Position numbers and translations under genes: made by a program | Source: Anastatus disparis | Lineage: Eukaryota > Arthropoda > Insecta > Hymenoptera > Eupelmidae | Length of the DNA: 64,000 nt | Assembly (NCBI GenBank): GCA_017163975.1 | Contig: JAFFSR010000280.1 | Span: 434,001-498,000, forward strand | Direction: 5' to 3' | The notes under the pieces: model-generated | Told to the model about the DNA's origin: nothing | Database searches by the model: none | Seen by the model: the letters and a program-made list of their open reading frames with translations, nothing else | Shown: piece after piece, positions 12,310 through 25,244 of the stretch | Layout: every line of letters begins with the position of its first letter | How positions within the stretch are numbered: position 1 is the first letter of the stretch

Positions 12310-14738
12310 ATGCCATCATTAAGAAATCGTAAGTTTTTATTCATTTATATAATTAATTTTATTCCAAAAAAAAAATTGAAATATTTTTTTTTACTATAGG
12401 AGGTCCATTAGATTTATATGTTGATATTAAGAAATCAGTTTACCAACTGCAAAATGATAACGTTATTTTGGAAAAATTTGATAGTTTAGTTGAGAAAACA
12501 ATTAAGGCTCCAACTGAGATCAATTGCTGCATGTTTGATAATTCGTCTAAGAATCCAACGTTGATCACTGACTTAACTTCTGAAAGTAACGATGAATGGA
12601 GTGATGAATTTTTCTCCCAAGAACAAGAAAAGAAAAGTAAGTTAAATTTAACATATAAATTGTATCTTACACTTTAGATTTTAATCAAACAATAATGATA
12701 ATAATAAGAAACAAGCAGATACCATTTTTATACTAATTAATTATTTTAGTATCTGAAGATTTTTATAAATTCATCAAGTTTATAAAGATCTTGATTATTA
12801 ATTTTAATTTACCATCCTTTTAACTCACTCGATATAAAAATAATTTAATAGTGCTTTGGTATTTTAAATCAAGTCTCAAGTCAATTTATCTAATCTAAAT
12901 ACTGTAATATAAGAACGTCGGTGTTTTAACAAATAATAAATGAACAAAATTTCTATTTTTCAGCTGCATTAAGTATCAGCAGTCCATACTGCTGTAAATG
13001 TGATAAAACGATAATCACCGCTACAAAAAAAGATAAAAATTGTCCAAAATGTGGAACACTATTATTTTACAAGTGTATGAAATGCAACAAGCAATATACA
13101 AATTATTGCAGTGCATTTTATCATTTTAAAACTGTTTGTTCTTCTGGAATAAAGTATCACTGTAACAAGTGCGATTATTCTACGACGAATAAATATCTTT
13201 TTAATAAACATTTAAAAGCACACAAACTCACTAAAAATCACAAAGCAAGCGATCTACTTACAGATGAATCAAATATAATCGAAAATCAAAATATGGGTAA
13301 TTACATTATTTTATATTATTTTTTAATTTTCTTACTTTCAATAAATCAAAATAAAATATTAAAATATAAATTTATTTTTTTCTCAAAATATTTGTACGTA
13401 TAGTAAATAAAAAGCATTTATTAACAAATTAATTTTATCATCAATTTTATAAACTATTATTTCATTAATTTTCTAAAAATTAAAATTTTTTTTCAGAAAC
13501 CTCAGTCCGTAAATTAAATGATAATGATAAAAAAGCAAAAGGCAAACTGACAGACGAATTAAGTACAAGGAATGATCAAAATATTGGTAAGATATTTTTA
13601 TATTATTTTTACACTATTTTCTGTACATTAAAAAAATATACAAAGCAGACCAAAAGTAAAAATACAAAATTTAATATGAAAATAGTTAAATTATTCTCAT
13701 TTAGGATGCATGTAATTTTTCTGTCTTTGAAAAACATGAAATAAAGAAGAATAATTATTTCATCAATCAGTTTTATCTTAATTGTTGAATTGTGCCTTTG
13801 TTTCAGAAATTTTAAACGTGATGAGTTTGATTGATACCTCGCATACAATACATAAAAAAGAAATTTCAAGTCCACAGCATCAACAATGCACAAAATGTAA
13901 AAACTTTTTTAAAAATATTGAAAGCATGAATAAACACAGGCAGTACTGTGGAAAAGAGCCAAATTATCATTGTACACATTGTCCTTATAAAACTGTGGAT
14001 AGACAAAATTTACTAGATCATTTGCGTGTTGTACATAAGAAATTAAATACAAGGATGATGGATAAAATTATTGAAATCAATGACAACAATATAAAAGATG
14101 CAAATAATGAAAAATCTACAAACATGTCGAAAACTGTGATTTTACAAAATTCGGGTAAATATCTTAAACAGAGATTCAATAATTTAAAAAAAATTATTTT
14201 ATAAATTCTTTGTTAATTTTTAATCTGTTCTTAAAATATAATTTTTTTATTCTCAAAAATTGGTTTTTTACCATGTTTTGTATTATTAGAATCATATGAA
14301 TGTTAACTATAACTAATGATATATATTTTTTATATTCCAGAAAATTCCAAGGTGATCAAACTCCAGTGCTTGTATTGCAATAAAATAGTTAATTGTAATA
14401 GTACAGAAAAGAATTGCCCAAAGTGCGATACACTATTGCTTTTGCAATGTAAGAAATGCAATAAAACGTGTACAACTTTTCCAGGCTTAATATCTCACAT
14501 CAGGCGAATCCATGATATTGACTTATTAAAAAATTCTTCAAAATGTTTACGATGTAATAAAGAAGATTTTCCAACTCGAGAAAGCTTCGTTAAACATGTA
14601 AAGTTTTGTCAAAAACCAAAACATTTGGAATGTAAATATTGCTCCTACAAAACCTGCTTCAAATCTAATTTGACAAGTCATACCAGGCGAATGCATTTAA
14701 CGTTAAAGAAGACAACTTCAATGAAAAAATACAAATAA
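12310..14738 (+). CDS. Multi-zinc-finger protein (C2H2/C2HC), six exons, 474 aa
   Basis: Probable nucleic-acid-binding protein; target and role unknown. Exons: 12310-12328, 12400-12636, 12964-13296, 13497-13586, 13807-14154, 14341-14738 (TAA). Every intron is GT-AG (71, 327, 200, 220 and 186 bases) and in phase 1, and the frame stays open throughout. Residues 1-85 are finger-free and end in an acidic stretch (DEWSDEFFSQEQE). Exon 3 (from 86) has a CX2C...CPKC ribbon-like pair, a CX2CX12HX4C finger and a CX2CX12HX3H finger. Exon 4 has no finger. Exon 5 (227-342) has one C2HC and one C2H2 finger. Exon 6 (343-474) repeats ribbon, C2H2, C2HC, C2H2. Exon junctions 3/4, 4/5 and 5/6 all split a Glu codon G|AA, and exon 4 resembles the tail of exon 3 (TDE...NQN), so exons were duplicated. 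The start is the first ATG after the TATA box, and an AATAAA follows the stop. I do not recognise an orthologue. The family resembles fast-evolving insect zinc-finger expansions. Confidence 0.85.
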
Positions 14739-14802
14739 TTGCAACAGGCTCAGAAATAAATATTTTTTAAATTATTATTTCATTTTGTATATTATAACTT
14801 TT

Positions 14803-14808
14803 AATAAA
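14803..14808 (+). promoter_or_regulatory. Polyadenylation signal
   Basis: AATAAA 65 bases after the zinc-finger stop codon, followed by a GTGTCAAATC stretch. Another AATAAA lies closer to the stop (near 14755). Either could serve; the downstream one is better spaced for a short 3' UTR. Confidence 0.5.
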
Positions 14809-14819
14809 GTGTCAAATCA

Positions 14820-17800
14820 TAATAAAATTTTTCAACAATGTTATATAAAACCCAAATTCTCAATAATGAAACCTTTACAATAAGTAATTTGACGTCGATG
14901 ACAGAATAGCTAATATTTATCTACTAATAAAAAACATAAGTTTTTATTATTTCTAAATTAAAATAAAAAAAAAAAAATTATTATAATGTTCATAACAAAT
15001 AAAAAGAAATTAGCTGTATCAATAATATGGCATACGAAACTTTTAATTTTTTGAATTACCGATTTCAAAATATTATTAATTTTGAATTTGAAAAATTCTT
15101 TCATACTAAAATAAAAATTAAATTAAATTGATTGCATTTTGAAAATATACGGTTTCAAAATTTTCGATATACTTAATTTTAAAGTATAAGAACGCACTTG
15201 ACTGGCTTTCATACCGTAACTTGCCGTCAAAGCGCGACCTCTTGATAATAAGACAAATATTCAATTCTTAACAATTTTTATTTTAATGATTTTTATTTTA
15301 AAAAATGTTATGAACAATTTTTCTTGACAAGCTTTTTTAAAACAGTTTTTTTGTAAACTTTGACTTAACGTAGAGACTTTGAAACTAAAAAAAAACGAAA
15401 AAAATCCATCTTGTAACGAAATTCAAAAGCATTAGCAGGCACTTTGCGTAGTTTTAGTAAAGACAAAGCGACTGCTCAGTTTGCTTGAACTGAGAAAAAC
15501 TAATTTCCTTAAACTTCTAACAAAAGAAGCTATGTGGAATCAATCGGAAAAGAATAAAAAAATCTAACTGCGGATCTGCTTTAAAGCTCGCAAAATTGAG
15601 TTGTATGAAAGTTGGCTCGGAGCAATGAAAAATAAAAGAAAAAAAAAACTAAAGGGGTGAGGACGGTTTTTCACTTCAGTTGTTGTAAATATAAATGCCG
15701 CGCACGTCTACATTCTATACATGCAACTTGCATCAAGTTTTTCTAGCTTGTTTTTTTTTTTGCTGGTTTATTTTTGTTTGAAAAGTATTTTTTAGCTTGT
15801 GGCATTTGTAGAAAAGATTATTGTTATTATTTTACTAACTGTGCCACTGTAAATTACTATTTTCAAGGTGTCTACGTTATTTATGGACTTTTAACGAGCA
15901 TTGTGAGCCGGACTTTCTTTTTGATATTTCCTTAATCTCTTTTTTTCTTTCTTTTTTTTGTTTAACGTACCGTTCACTAAAGTCAAGAATCCGGAATCGT
16001 TACCTTAGATTGCTGAAAATGAAACCTTCTCTTTTCTCGGAATTTATGCGAATATTATACTGAGAAATAAGGTGCTTCGAATGAAAAGTTATTAAGTGAT
16101 GTTTTCTGCTTAAATATTTATTGGAAAATTCATTTTATATTCTATGTTATATATATAGCTTAAATTTTTTTTTTTCATCTAAAATAAATGTTTAGTTTGT
16201 AATTATAGAAATAAGTGATAGTAAATATTTGTTCTGAATCAATATTTAAATTTCAACGTAGTATAGGTAAAATAAAGATTAACAAATATTTTGAAAACAA
16301 ATATTTATTTACTTTATAACACTGAAGAACGCGTATTATAGTTTTAACGAAGTTAAACTTAAGTAAGAAGCACTTGAGGGGTAATTAAAGTGAACACTGG
16401 ATATGCTGAAAATGCGAAATTTCACTTATATTGTAATTAATAAATTATATTCAGAATACTTGGAATAGGCGGAGAATTCAATCACCAATTTCTAAGAATC
16501 CACAAAGCGTAGCACTAAATCGTTATTTTGCGAATCCATAAAATGACTTTTAAGAAAATATAGAGATTTCGTGGATTATATTGAAATCAAATAAATTAAT
16601 ATGAATAATGATGTTTTTATAATTAACGGTACATCATTCGAATTTTTATTTCTTTTGTTTAATTTAAATCTTATAATGGTAAAAATTTGCTTTTTTTTGG
16701 TCTTTTAGTAATTAAATTCCGTTAATTTGTACAAAAGGTTTCGAAATACCGAGCAAAATTTTATTAAACATTCTATAAAGTGGATCTCATTCTATATTAG
16801 TTAAATGAATAATTGAACGTAATTTAATTCATTAATAATTAATTTCGCTACATTTTTTTCATCTTTTTACGTAGTTTGAAAATTATTCTTCAATTATTTC
16901 AATGCTAATTAAATATTAAGAATTTCAATTATATTTTCTTTCTTAAAAATTCAACTCGTTCAAGCAAACTGTGCTTTTCTTGATTCATTTTTTTCTTTAC
17001 TTTTCACGCTTTACCACAAGATATTAATTATAAACAAGCACTTAAATGAATAACTTGCATCTTTTTATTTATTACTCAATTTTTGCTTATTAATATGCAC
17101 AGCGGGCTTTTATTTTTTATTAAATTTTATGCCGAGATGCCAACTTAAAGTAGCACCAAAACATTTTTATGCCGGAACCTTTTTAATTAATGCTTTTTCT
17201 GCGGGAATAAATATTGTGTGTTTTTTTTCTCTTATGATTAAATTAAACGCTTCGCAGTAAATTCTGCAGTTATTTATGATATTTAGTTATTTTAATGCTT
17301 TCAAATTTTAATTAAGAAATGGAAATAACGTGATTCCGTTTAATTATAAATTATTTTAAACAGCATCAGGTGTTATGTTTGGTTTTGTAATTAGTGCATG
17401 TCATAACTATCGCGCAGAAACTAACTGAATTTTGTGCAACAAGTACAAAATAAAAAGAAAAAGAAAAATGCATCGTACAATTCTACATGCCTTACTCGTA
17501 AATTTATCGAATATCGAATTTTCAAATTTACACGGAATTTAGCGGTCAACCAGACAATTTTCTGCACGACCAGCTTTAAGCTCTTACAGAATCGATCGAT
17601 CGCTGCCTTAAATTTGTATCTTTATACTTATATGGGAAACTTGATTATTGGGGGATATAATTCAAACAATTAATCTTGTAATTATTAATTTGAATTAGTA
17701 GTTTTTAAAAATTTAACAAACTAATAAAAGTAAGTTTACATTAATAATTTATAAAAAAATTCTGTATTTGAAATTGTAATAAGATGTCACTTTATTTTCA

Positions 17801-18210
17801 TTCTTATGTAAAGTTAATACAAAACTTTTCTTTAATTTCCATGTATGTCATTTTTTGTTAAGATTTTCTTTTTTTTTTTTTTATTTTGAAACTTGTATTT
17901 TATATTTGGTTATTAAGGTCAATACGTAATTATTATTTCTATTGGACTCGTCCTTAATATCAGCTTAAGAAAAAATCGATTTTATATCTTTTATATTTTC
18001 TTAATAGAAATGGATTCTGTTCTAAAATCTAGGAATTCATTAAATCTAAAAATTAGTTTATACCTGTGTTAAAAGGCCAATTTTAAATGATACTAAACAT
18101 AATACTTAAAAATTTTTACTTCAATTGTCTTCGACCTATTGAAAAATCCTCCACCCACTAGAATTTTTCATGATTTTAGGGGAAAATCATATAAAATAAA
18201 TTAAGGAAAA
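14820..18210. other. AT-rich non-coding stretch
   Basis: No gene supported. 15220-15720 is a little richer in G+C and has several purine-rich runs, and 17400-17670 has a 79-codon open stretch of unconvincing composition without splice or start context. Long T and A runs dominate elsewhere. Confidence 0.4.
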
Positions 18211-18214
18211 CTCT

Positions 18215-18425
18215 ACCTAGAGTGGTTGGTATATATGTCAAATTCGGTATTAAATTTGCTCGGACAATCAATACGCAAAGCAAATCTAGATTGAGCTGGC
18301 GGCACTTGAAAATGAGCGGACACGGCCAATGCATCGGTATAATATGCGTATTGAATATCGACGGCTGAGTGGAATAACCCCGTAACTCGGCCTAGCTTTC
18401 AAAAACTTCAGAATTCGGAGTTTGC
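18215..18425. other. GC-enriched island of unknown origin
   Basis: About 200 bases visibly richer in G+C than either flank, for example around GAGCTGGCGGCACTTG and ATAACCCCGTAACTCGGCC. ATCAATACGC near 18268 is nearly mirrored by GCGTATTGA near 18346. Frames on both strands carry stops within short distances. It may be a transposon end or an old exon; only comparison with other copies would tell. Confidence 0.35.
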
Positions 18426-19763
18426 TTTAAGAACCCCTCAACTCAATAAAGATTTTAAAACCCTCATAACTTAAAAACTTATTCTTTTTCTTTAATTTTG
18501 TAATGACAAATCTGCAGGATTTCAAAATACGATTTCTGTAAAATTAGCACAATTTAAAATGCAGAATAATCTTCTTGATTATAATATAGTTTGGCTTCCA
18601 ATTGAGATAGTATGGTATTTTATAACAGTTATCGAAAATTATTGCTATTCAAACAATTTGCATCATAGATCCTAAAGAGTTTCAAATGAATCAAATCGAG
18701 TAAGTATAAAAAATTTTTTTAATAAAAAAAAAGAGAAAAGAAAGAAAAAGTGAAGAAAAATTGTGAAGCGATAAAGAGATGAAAGAGAATTATCTAATAA
18801 AGCTGGGAAGTTGTAAAAGTCTAAACTTTCTTGATAAAGCTTTATCAAGTTGCCTCGAATTGTCCGTTTAAAACTATAGCTATATCACCTACAAGTTCGA
18901 TGTCAATTATAGCTATATCGCTAAAGTAGTGGTTACGGGGAAATGGTAGATGGGGGGATGGGTTGAGTAAGAACACTTAACTAATGAAAACTTGCCTTCT
19001 ACTGAATTAATTTGCTTTTAGAACTGCCGTTTACTCGCGCTTGCTGACGTGACGATGAACTAACGTTCTCTGTGTACCTTTATAATATGTCAAGTTTTAA
19101 GTACGATCATCGTAAGTTTTTGCTAAAAAACTTGTATAATAAAATTTATTTTATTTAAAAGAAAAGTTATAGAGATAATGAAAATATTTTAATGACTAAA
19201 AATTTTAATACTAAAAATGTAAATTATGTAAATGGAAGAATGTTTGAAAAAGATGTAATTTGAAGGATAATTATGTTTGATTATAAAATTTGCTTTACAT
19301 CGAAAATTTTATTATAGAAGTATCGTAAAAGAATGTGATTATTTTCAATGTTTATAAGGGAACCTTTTTCAAATATCATTTATTATACTTTCATGAAAAT
19401 TGATTTCATTTTAATGTGCTTCATTTTGTTTGTCTGTAAATATTAATTTCAAACGAGTAAATAAACTGAATTGTACATGTTTCATATTTTTTTATTACTT
19501 TTCGAAAATTTATTTGTTTAATCTTTTTTAAATAAATATAAAAATGTAATGAAGGGACATTCATAAAAAATTGATAAGAAACTTTTTTAGCTTACCCCAA
19601 AAAGAATTGTTATCACAAAATTATAGCTTTCTCAACGTACCTGTAACAAAAAAAATAAAATTGTAATTAGATGAAAATTTTTATTTCAAATATAAAGTAA
19701 AGATTAATAATTTATTCATCAAATTATAAGTAATAATACATTTTGCAAAGAACCTTTATGTAT
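18426..19763. other. Non-coding stretch with short palindromes
   Basis: No gene seen. CTTGATAAAGCTTTATCAAG near 18831-18850 is a perfect 20-base palindrome, and TATAGCTATATC occurs twice between 18876 and 18930. Confidence 0.4.
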
Positions 19764-19836
19764 TCTATAGATTCCCACACTGCTGTGTATTTCGGAAATA
19801 TTTCAAATCTTCCATGCTGTGTGGGTTGCTATATTT
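19764..19836. repeat. Short inverted repeat related to the 39321 hairpin
   Basis: CCCACACTGCTGTG near 19773 pairs loosely with CATGCTGTGTGGG ending near 19825. The right arm, CATGCTGTGTGGG followed by a TATA-containing stretch, is the same word as the right arm of the hairpin at 39321-39415 (CATGCTGTGTGGGATAT). Two copies with a shared arm suggest one small MITE family, this one more decayed. Confidence 0.55.
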
Positions 19837-21620
19837 TAAATTAGTACAGATTAGTCTCATGATTGGTATAAAAATATTGAACATAAAACGTTGTTAATTG
19901 AAAAATTTTCTTGTTAATTAAAAAAAAATATAAATCTATTAAATCTTTTTTATAACGAATTCCAAACCATTGATTTTACTATCTTTTTACTGGTGACAAT
20001 CTGAAAAATCTGTTATCGTTTGGTTAATTGTTTTTTAAGCCACGGCAATTATATTAAAGTATCTTGCGTTTTCATCACATTGTAAAGTGTAATTTAATTA
20101 AGGTAATAGAATTATATAATAAAATAAATAAAATTATTTTTATTCATTTTATTATAAAAACGTATTTATATTTATTTTTTAAATATGAGTGTTAATAAAT
20201 TATTGTTAAAAACATATACATAAAAACATTACTTTATATAATGAGTATAATTTTTGACATTTGAGTAATTTAATTTAATTTTTTTTAATGTATGCAAAAG
20301 TTTATAACTTATAATAATTTTTTTACATCATAATATGGATTTGAAAACAAGTAAAAATGTATTGATTTTTCATTAAAAATACAACTTGAATAAAGAAATA
20401 ATTGAAAATTAATTAAGTATCTCACAAAACCAAATATATACGGATCAGCTTAAGAGTCTAGTAAAACCTAAAACGAAGCCAACTCAATTACAAAAGCTTA
20501 TATTAAATCTCGAATAAATCCTTCAATCTTTATCCTTCAAATCCATAACGAGCTATAAAAAAAAATTTTTTCGCGAGTAGATATCCTCCGCCTCCTCGTA
20601 AAATAAAAAGAAAAAAAAATTGCGTCACCCGTATACACTCCCTCCTCCGTCTTTTATACTTGAGGAAAAAAATTTCTAAGGGAGTTCAAGCCATATCTAT
20701 CCCATCATTTTTCAGGAGACCCTTTTATAGTCTAGACTTGAGGCAAGCTCTCGATTATTGCAACTCTGTCGAGAGAGAGAAAAAAAAGTAAAAATAAAGC
20801 AAAAAAAAATGGTAACAGTATACAGGCGAAAAAAGGGGCAAAAACACTCTTGGGTCTACTCGAATTTCAAAAGCTCTTCGTGTACTTTAAGTTTCCGTTC
20901 TTTTCTTCCCGTGGATGTTCGTCTGGATTTTTTTGCGTTAACGCAAGTATACAATAGATAATGGTGGAGTGTAGAGACACGGAAAATCTAAGCGTTTAAA
21001 CACAATTAAATAGCCTCTCATACATAGAGTTTGCTGGTTTTATAAATAGTTTTATTAAAAGGAGTAAACAGTTCATCATTTTAATTTAGTATCGATGTTT
21101 TGCGGTTTTAATAAAATATTTAATATTTTTTAATATTGTTTTTAAAATAATTTATTAATTTATCTGGATATAAGATTAAAAAGTAAATGAAAATTAAAAT
21201 TTTGTATTATTATTATAAATTAAAACTACCTATTTTACTTTTTAAAATTCAGTTCACCTGATCGATTAATCACAATAGGGTGTTCTAAAAACTTTAAAAT
21301 TTGTATTCTTTGCTGTTTTCTTTTTTGCAGTAAATTTTAGGTAAAAAAAAGAAAAAAAAAAGTTAGTGAGAAACTAGCTTATAAACTAACTGTTAGACCT
21401 TTAAGACCCAGAATTTAAACTTCGAAACTTTATTGAGTAAATTCTAAGATTCAAGTAAAAAATTTGTTTGGAAAGATTTTTTTTATTGCATCAAGAGTGG
21501 AATATAAAAACTTTAATTTTCATATGAAATCACAAAATCATAAATTTATAATAAATTATATCATCATTAAATTTATTAAAATTTTTCAAACCGAATCATA
21601 CGCTAAATCTAATATTTACT
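19837..21620. other. Non-coding stretch with purine- and pyrimidine-rich blocks
   Basis: No gene supported. 20555-20980 is less AT-rich with TCCTCCGCCTCC-like pyrimidine tracts followed by GAGAGAGA and AAAGGGG-type purine tracts. A 67-codon open stretch at 20758-20961 has low-complexity Lys/Arg-rich composition and no ATG of its own. Confidence 0.4.
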
Positions 21621-21624
21621 AATA

Positions 21625-21981
21625 GACGAGAGGGACACCCCCAAAAAAGCGTTTAGTTTTCTTAGTTTTCGAGTAAGTGACCGTTACCGTCCTACAGTAA
21701 TTTTTAATGAAGCTTGACCTATAGATTACGAAACAAACTTTTTTAGTTCCGAGTCCGGGAACATAAAGAAAATGGCGGTTACTACAGTGCGTATAAAATT
21801 TTTACCTATTAAACCGCCATTTTCGCCATTTTCTTTATGTTCCCGGACTCGGAATTAAAAAAAAGTTTGTATTCGTAATCTATAGGTCAGAAGCTTTCAT
21901 TAAAAAAAAAAATTAGCTTGTAGGACGGTAGCGGTCACCTTCTCGAAAACTAAGCGCTTTTTTGGGGGTGTCCCTCTCGCC
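21625..21981. mobile_element. Fold-back MITE, 357 bp, almost wholly palindromic
   Basis: The ends read GACGAGAGGGACACCCCC and its near-perfect complement, with TA at 21623-21624 and 21982-21983 as a likely target duplication. Matching continues inward almost to the middle: GTTCCGAGTCCGGGAACAT near 21748 faces ATGTTCCCGGACTCGGAATT near 21836, and the AATGGCGG/CCGCCATT words surround a short centre. Scattered differences between arms show moderate age. A transcript would form a long hairpin, a possible small-RNA source. No coding content. Confidence 0.9.
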
Positions 21982-21983
21982 TA

Positions 21984-22750
21984 TAATAATGAATGCGATA
22001 ATTAATACTCAATAGAAAAACAAACTTTACATTCTTGAATCATGAAATTAATAATTGAAATACTCGGCTATAAAAATATGACTGAATTAATCTGCGGAAA
22101 TTACTGTTTGTTCGAAAAATTCCAAAACTGATAAAATCTACCCTGCCCGAACGTACAGTTCAGATTCATTAATACTGTGTTTGGCCAAATATGCGTGAAA
22201 AATTTTCTCTTTTTATGAAAATCATAATAAAAGAAAATAATCAAACCAGGCTACGAGAAAAACAGAAAAATTTTACTGATACGAAACATAACGTTTGTAC
22301 GTTATTTCCATTTAATTCGATAAGTCTTTAAAGCTTTTGATTGTCCGACAGTACGAATGTCATTGCTTGTTATTAAAGTGCTTGAAAATTTTCACAAATG
22401 TGACATGCAATAGAATTCAGATTAATATGATAAAATTATATTTCGACGATTATTATTTAATCGCTTGTCGAAGTAATTGAAATTATGTTCGATTATTAAG
22501 GCAGTACTATACTTTAAAATTTTGAAAAACTGAAGCATTTTTCAACTCCTTAGAGTTTTAAGAATGACGTAAAATAAATTCAAAAAGATAAACTTCGTTT
22601 TTCAAAAATATTCAATGTATATAATGAAAAAAAAACTTTCCTCAAAATGCTATTTTTTCCAATTGTATACTGAGAAAATTACTAATGTACAAATTGTTGT
22701 TTTTCTTTGGTCATTTAGAAATATAATAACATAATAACATAATACACATT
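21984..22750. other. AT-rich spacer
   Basis: No gene, repeat or element recognised between the fold-back MITE and the SINE. Confidence 0.5.
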
Positions 22751-22965
22751 ATATTAAGGTATTCAGTGGCTCTGTCGGTAGACCGATGCATTCGCAACCC
22801 GAGGACCCGGGTTCGAATCATAGTCTCGGCTATTTAATAGTATTTGATACAAGCATCACTGTACGTTATAAATGGTTCGTCTACAAACACACTGGAAACC
22901 TTTGTCGCTAATGAACATCTCAATGATAACGTGAAATAGCGAAGTCAAATAAAATAAAAAAAATA
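22751..22965 (+). mobile_element. tRNA-derived SINE, copy 1
   Basis: The head resembles a tRNA: an A-box-like CAGTGGCTCTGTCGGTAGA region and a near-consensus B box GGTTCGAATCA (22810-22820). The body then matches 38675-38880 over its whole length: GATACAAGCA, CAAACACACTGGAAACCT, GTCGCTAAT and ATAGCGA are in the same order in both. It ends in an A-rich tail (AATAAAATAAAAAAAATAC). Two insertions of one family in the same orientation make this a SINE and not a tRNA gene. The tRNA head cannot fold into a proper anticodon arm by eye. Confidence 0.85.
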
Positions 22966-25103
22966 CATTGATTCTATTTAAACGATCCCATATATATTTT
23001 TTTATGTTAAAATTTACAAATAATTTTTGTGTAAAATTTTAAAATGAAAGTTCCAACACAAAAATGTATGAATAATACAAAATTTTGAATATTAAAATGT
23101 GTAATTTTAAGTTATAAGACATTTTCAATAAAACAGTACATATTTTCTATGTAAATTTGACGCAAATTTTTGTTAAAAATAATTTTTACACACCTGAGCG
23201 TTTTTGACGAAAAATAATTTTGACGAATCACACAAAACTTTTTACAGTATTTCAAATAAGATTCAAAGTGATCGAAGTTGATAGAATCTTATGTTTTAAA
23301 ACAATAATATTTCCTGTATTTTATAACAATAATATGTATTATTAGTATATGTTTACACATGACTAAAGTAAAACATTAATTTCTTTCAGTGTGAGGATGG
23401 TGGATTTCCGGAATGACTCAACCGATTTTAATGAATCTTTGTGAGAATTTATTTTTTGACAAGAAAAAACAGCTAGAAAAAATCAGACTTTCAAAACTTT
23501 TTAAATAATTTTTTTAGATAGTAGCTTCTAGTATCAAAAATATTTTTCTTTAGATGTTTATTAATTTTTGGGCTTCAGATTACTCAATCTTGTGATTGAC
23601 TGTCCATAGTAGGACGAGAATTTTTTGAGGGCTCGATTCATTCTGGCACTTTCGATAATATAGTTAAAAAATCAGAATTGAAAAAAAATGTTTTTCCTGT
23701 TTAAAAAGAATATAATAATGATTTAAATAAAGTTTTATGGTAATATTTAATAAAAAAAATTAAAAAAAAATTAATATTTACATTTTTACACAATATCATG
23801 TTTGTCCTTAGACCCCAATGTAATATAGTAATTTTTCTAATAGAATATATTTACATTAATTTTAATTAGATAATTTTCATTTATTAATATAAGTAGTTTA
23901 AATTTTTTTTATGGATTATTTACATTTAAAATGCTAATGTTGCATAAAACAAATTATTTTTAAAGATCATAAAACGTGTATTTTTTTATAGAATTATTTT
24001 TTACACTGTAAAAATTTTTAACCTCAATAATTTAATTAATAAAGATTATAGAAAAAGATAGAGTGCTGATATAACATAGTAAAATAAATTTCTATACGTG
24101 TTTCATAAAACATTTATTTCATGAAAAATTGATTGAAAAAGTAAAAAAATTCTATGTAATTCGATTATGAAAATTGAAATGCATTTTTAATTGAATAATT
24201 TATAAATTCCTGTGGTTTAATTACTTTTAATTGAATAATTTAAGCAAAAGAAGCATAAAAATTCAAAGTTGTAGAGAAAATTATTGATTCTCACGAATTA
24301 AATAATTTGGACAATTTTTATCAAATAATATTGACGTTTTGAGAGCGTCTTATAACTCCCATCTTAACATAAAAATGTAATAAAAAATTAATTATACGCA
24401 AATTATACGAAATATTTATTACACACAACAAAATCATTAATAATTTATGTAAAAAAGAATTAAACAAACATTCCACAGATATAAAATTACAATATTAGTA
24501 ACATTCAAATGATCTAGATCATAAAAATAAGAATTTAATTAAAAACCAATTGAGGATCTAGAAATCAAAAGAGCTTAAAAGTTCATTTAAATAACATTAG
24601 CTGTAAGTCCTTTTCGTTTTAAGATACTGAATTGTAATGCTTACATTCTTAATTTTGTAAATATTTAATTTTTAAGGGGGTGTAAAATATCGAAATCACA
24701 GTTTTCCAAATTTACAGCCTTCCATAAAAAGTATAATATAGATATTTCAGAAAATTTTTTAATAAAGATTAAAAATTTGAGAAACTGCACGGTCGATAAC
24801 TATGTATAAAACATATACTGGATTACCTTAATTATAAATGTAATAATACTGAAATTATATAAATCTTTTAAAAAAGTTTTAAAAATTGCAATAATAATTA
24901 AACAATCACTTATAAAACATTTTATGTAACTTAAAAATTCCATGTACATAAAAATTTATTGTTTTATCTTATCTAAATTATATTTTAAGAAGTTTTTCGC
25001 TGAAAGTTAGTGTAAAATACATTTAAAAAAAGTAATTTTTAATGCTTTTGAATAATAATAATAATAATATCTTCTGTAAAAACAAAAAAAATATCAAATA
25101 AAA
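22966..25103. other. AT-rich non-coding stretch
   Basis: No gene seen. CACTGTAAAAA at about 24005 resembles the end word of the MITE at 57401 but has no partner nearby. GCACGGTCG (24787-24795) is mirrored by CGACCGTGC (25129-25137), possibly the two ends of a small decayed element, next to a CAGTGAC/GTCACTG hairpin at 25104-25120. Confidence 0.4.
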
Positions 25104-25244
25104 CAGTGACAAAGTCACTGAGCATCGCCGACCGTGCCTTATACAAAAAGTGAATTTCTTTTCATATTAGACGCAATCTTTGCATATTGCGCAAAAGACG
25201 TGAAGACATTTCGAAGCTGAATGAAGAAAAGCTTTGAAATACCC

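Noticed and set aside
13609..13893. 94-codon open stretch on the minus strand
   Set aside because: It overlaps an intron and an exon of the zinc-finger gene on the opposite strand and is rich in Phe, Ile and Leu as expected by chance.
18831..18850. Perfect 20-base palindrome CTTGATAAAGCTTTATCAAG
   Set aside because: Too short and isolated to call an element; such palindromes are expected occasionally in AT-rich DNA.
22759..22830. Functional tRNA gene
   Set aside because: It has box-like elements but no proper cloverleaf, and it continues into a body shared with 38675-38880, so it is a SINE.
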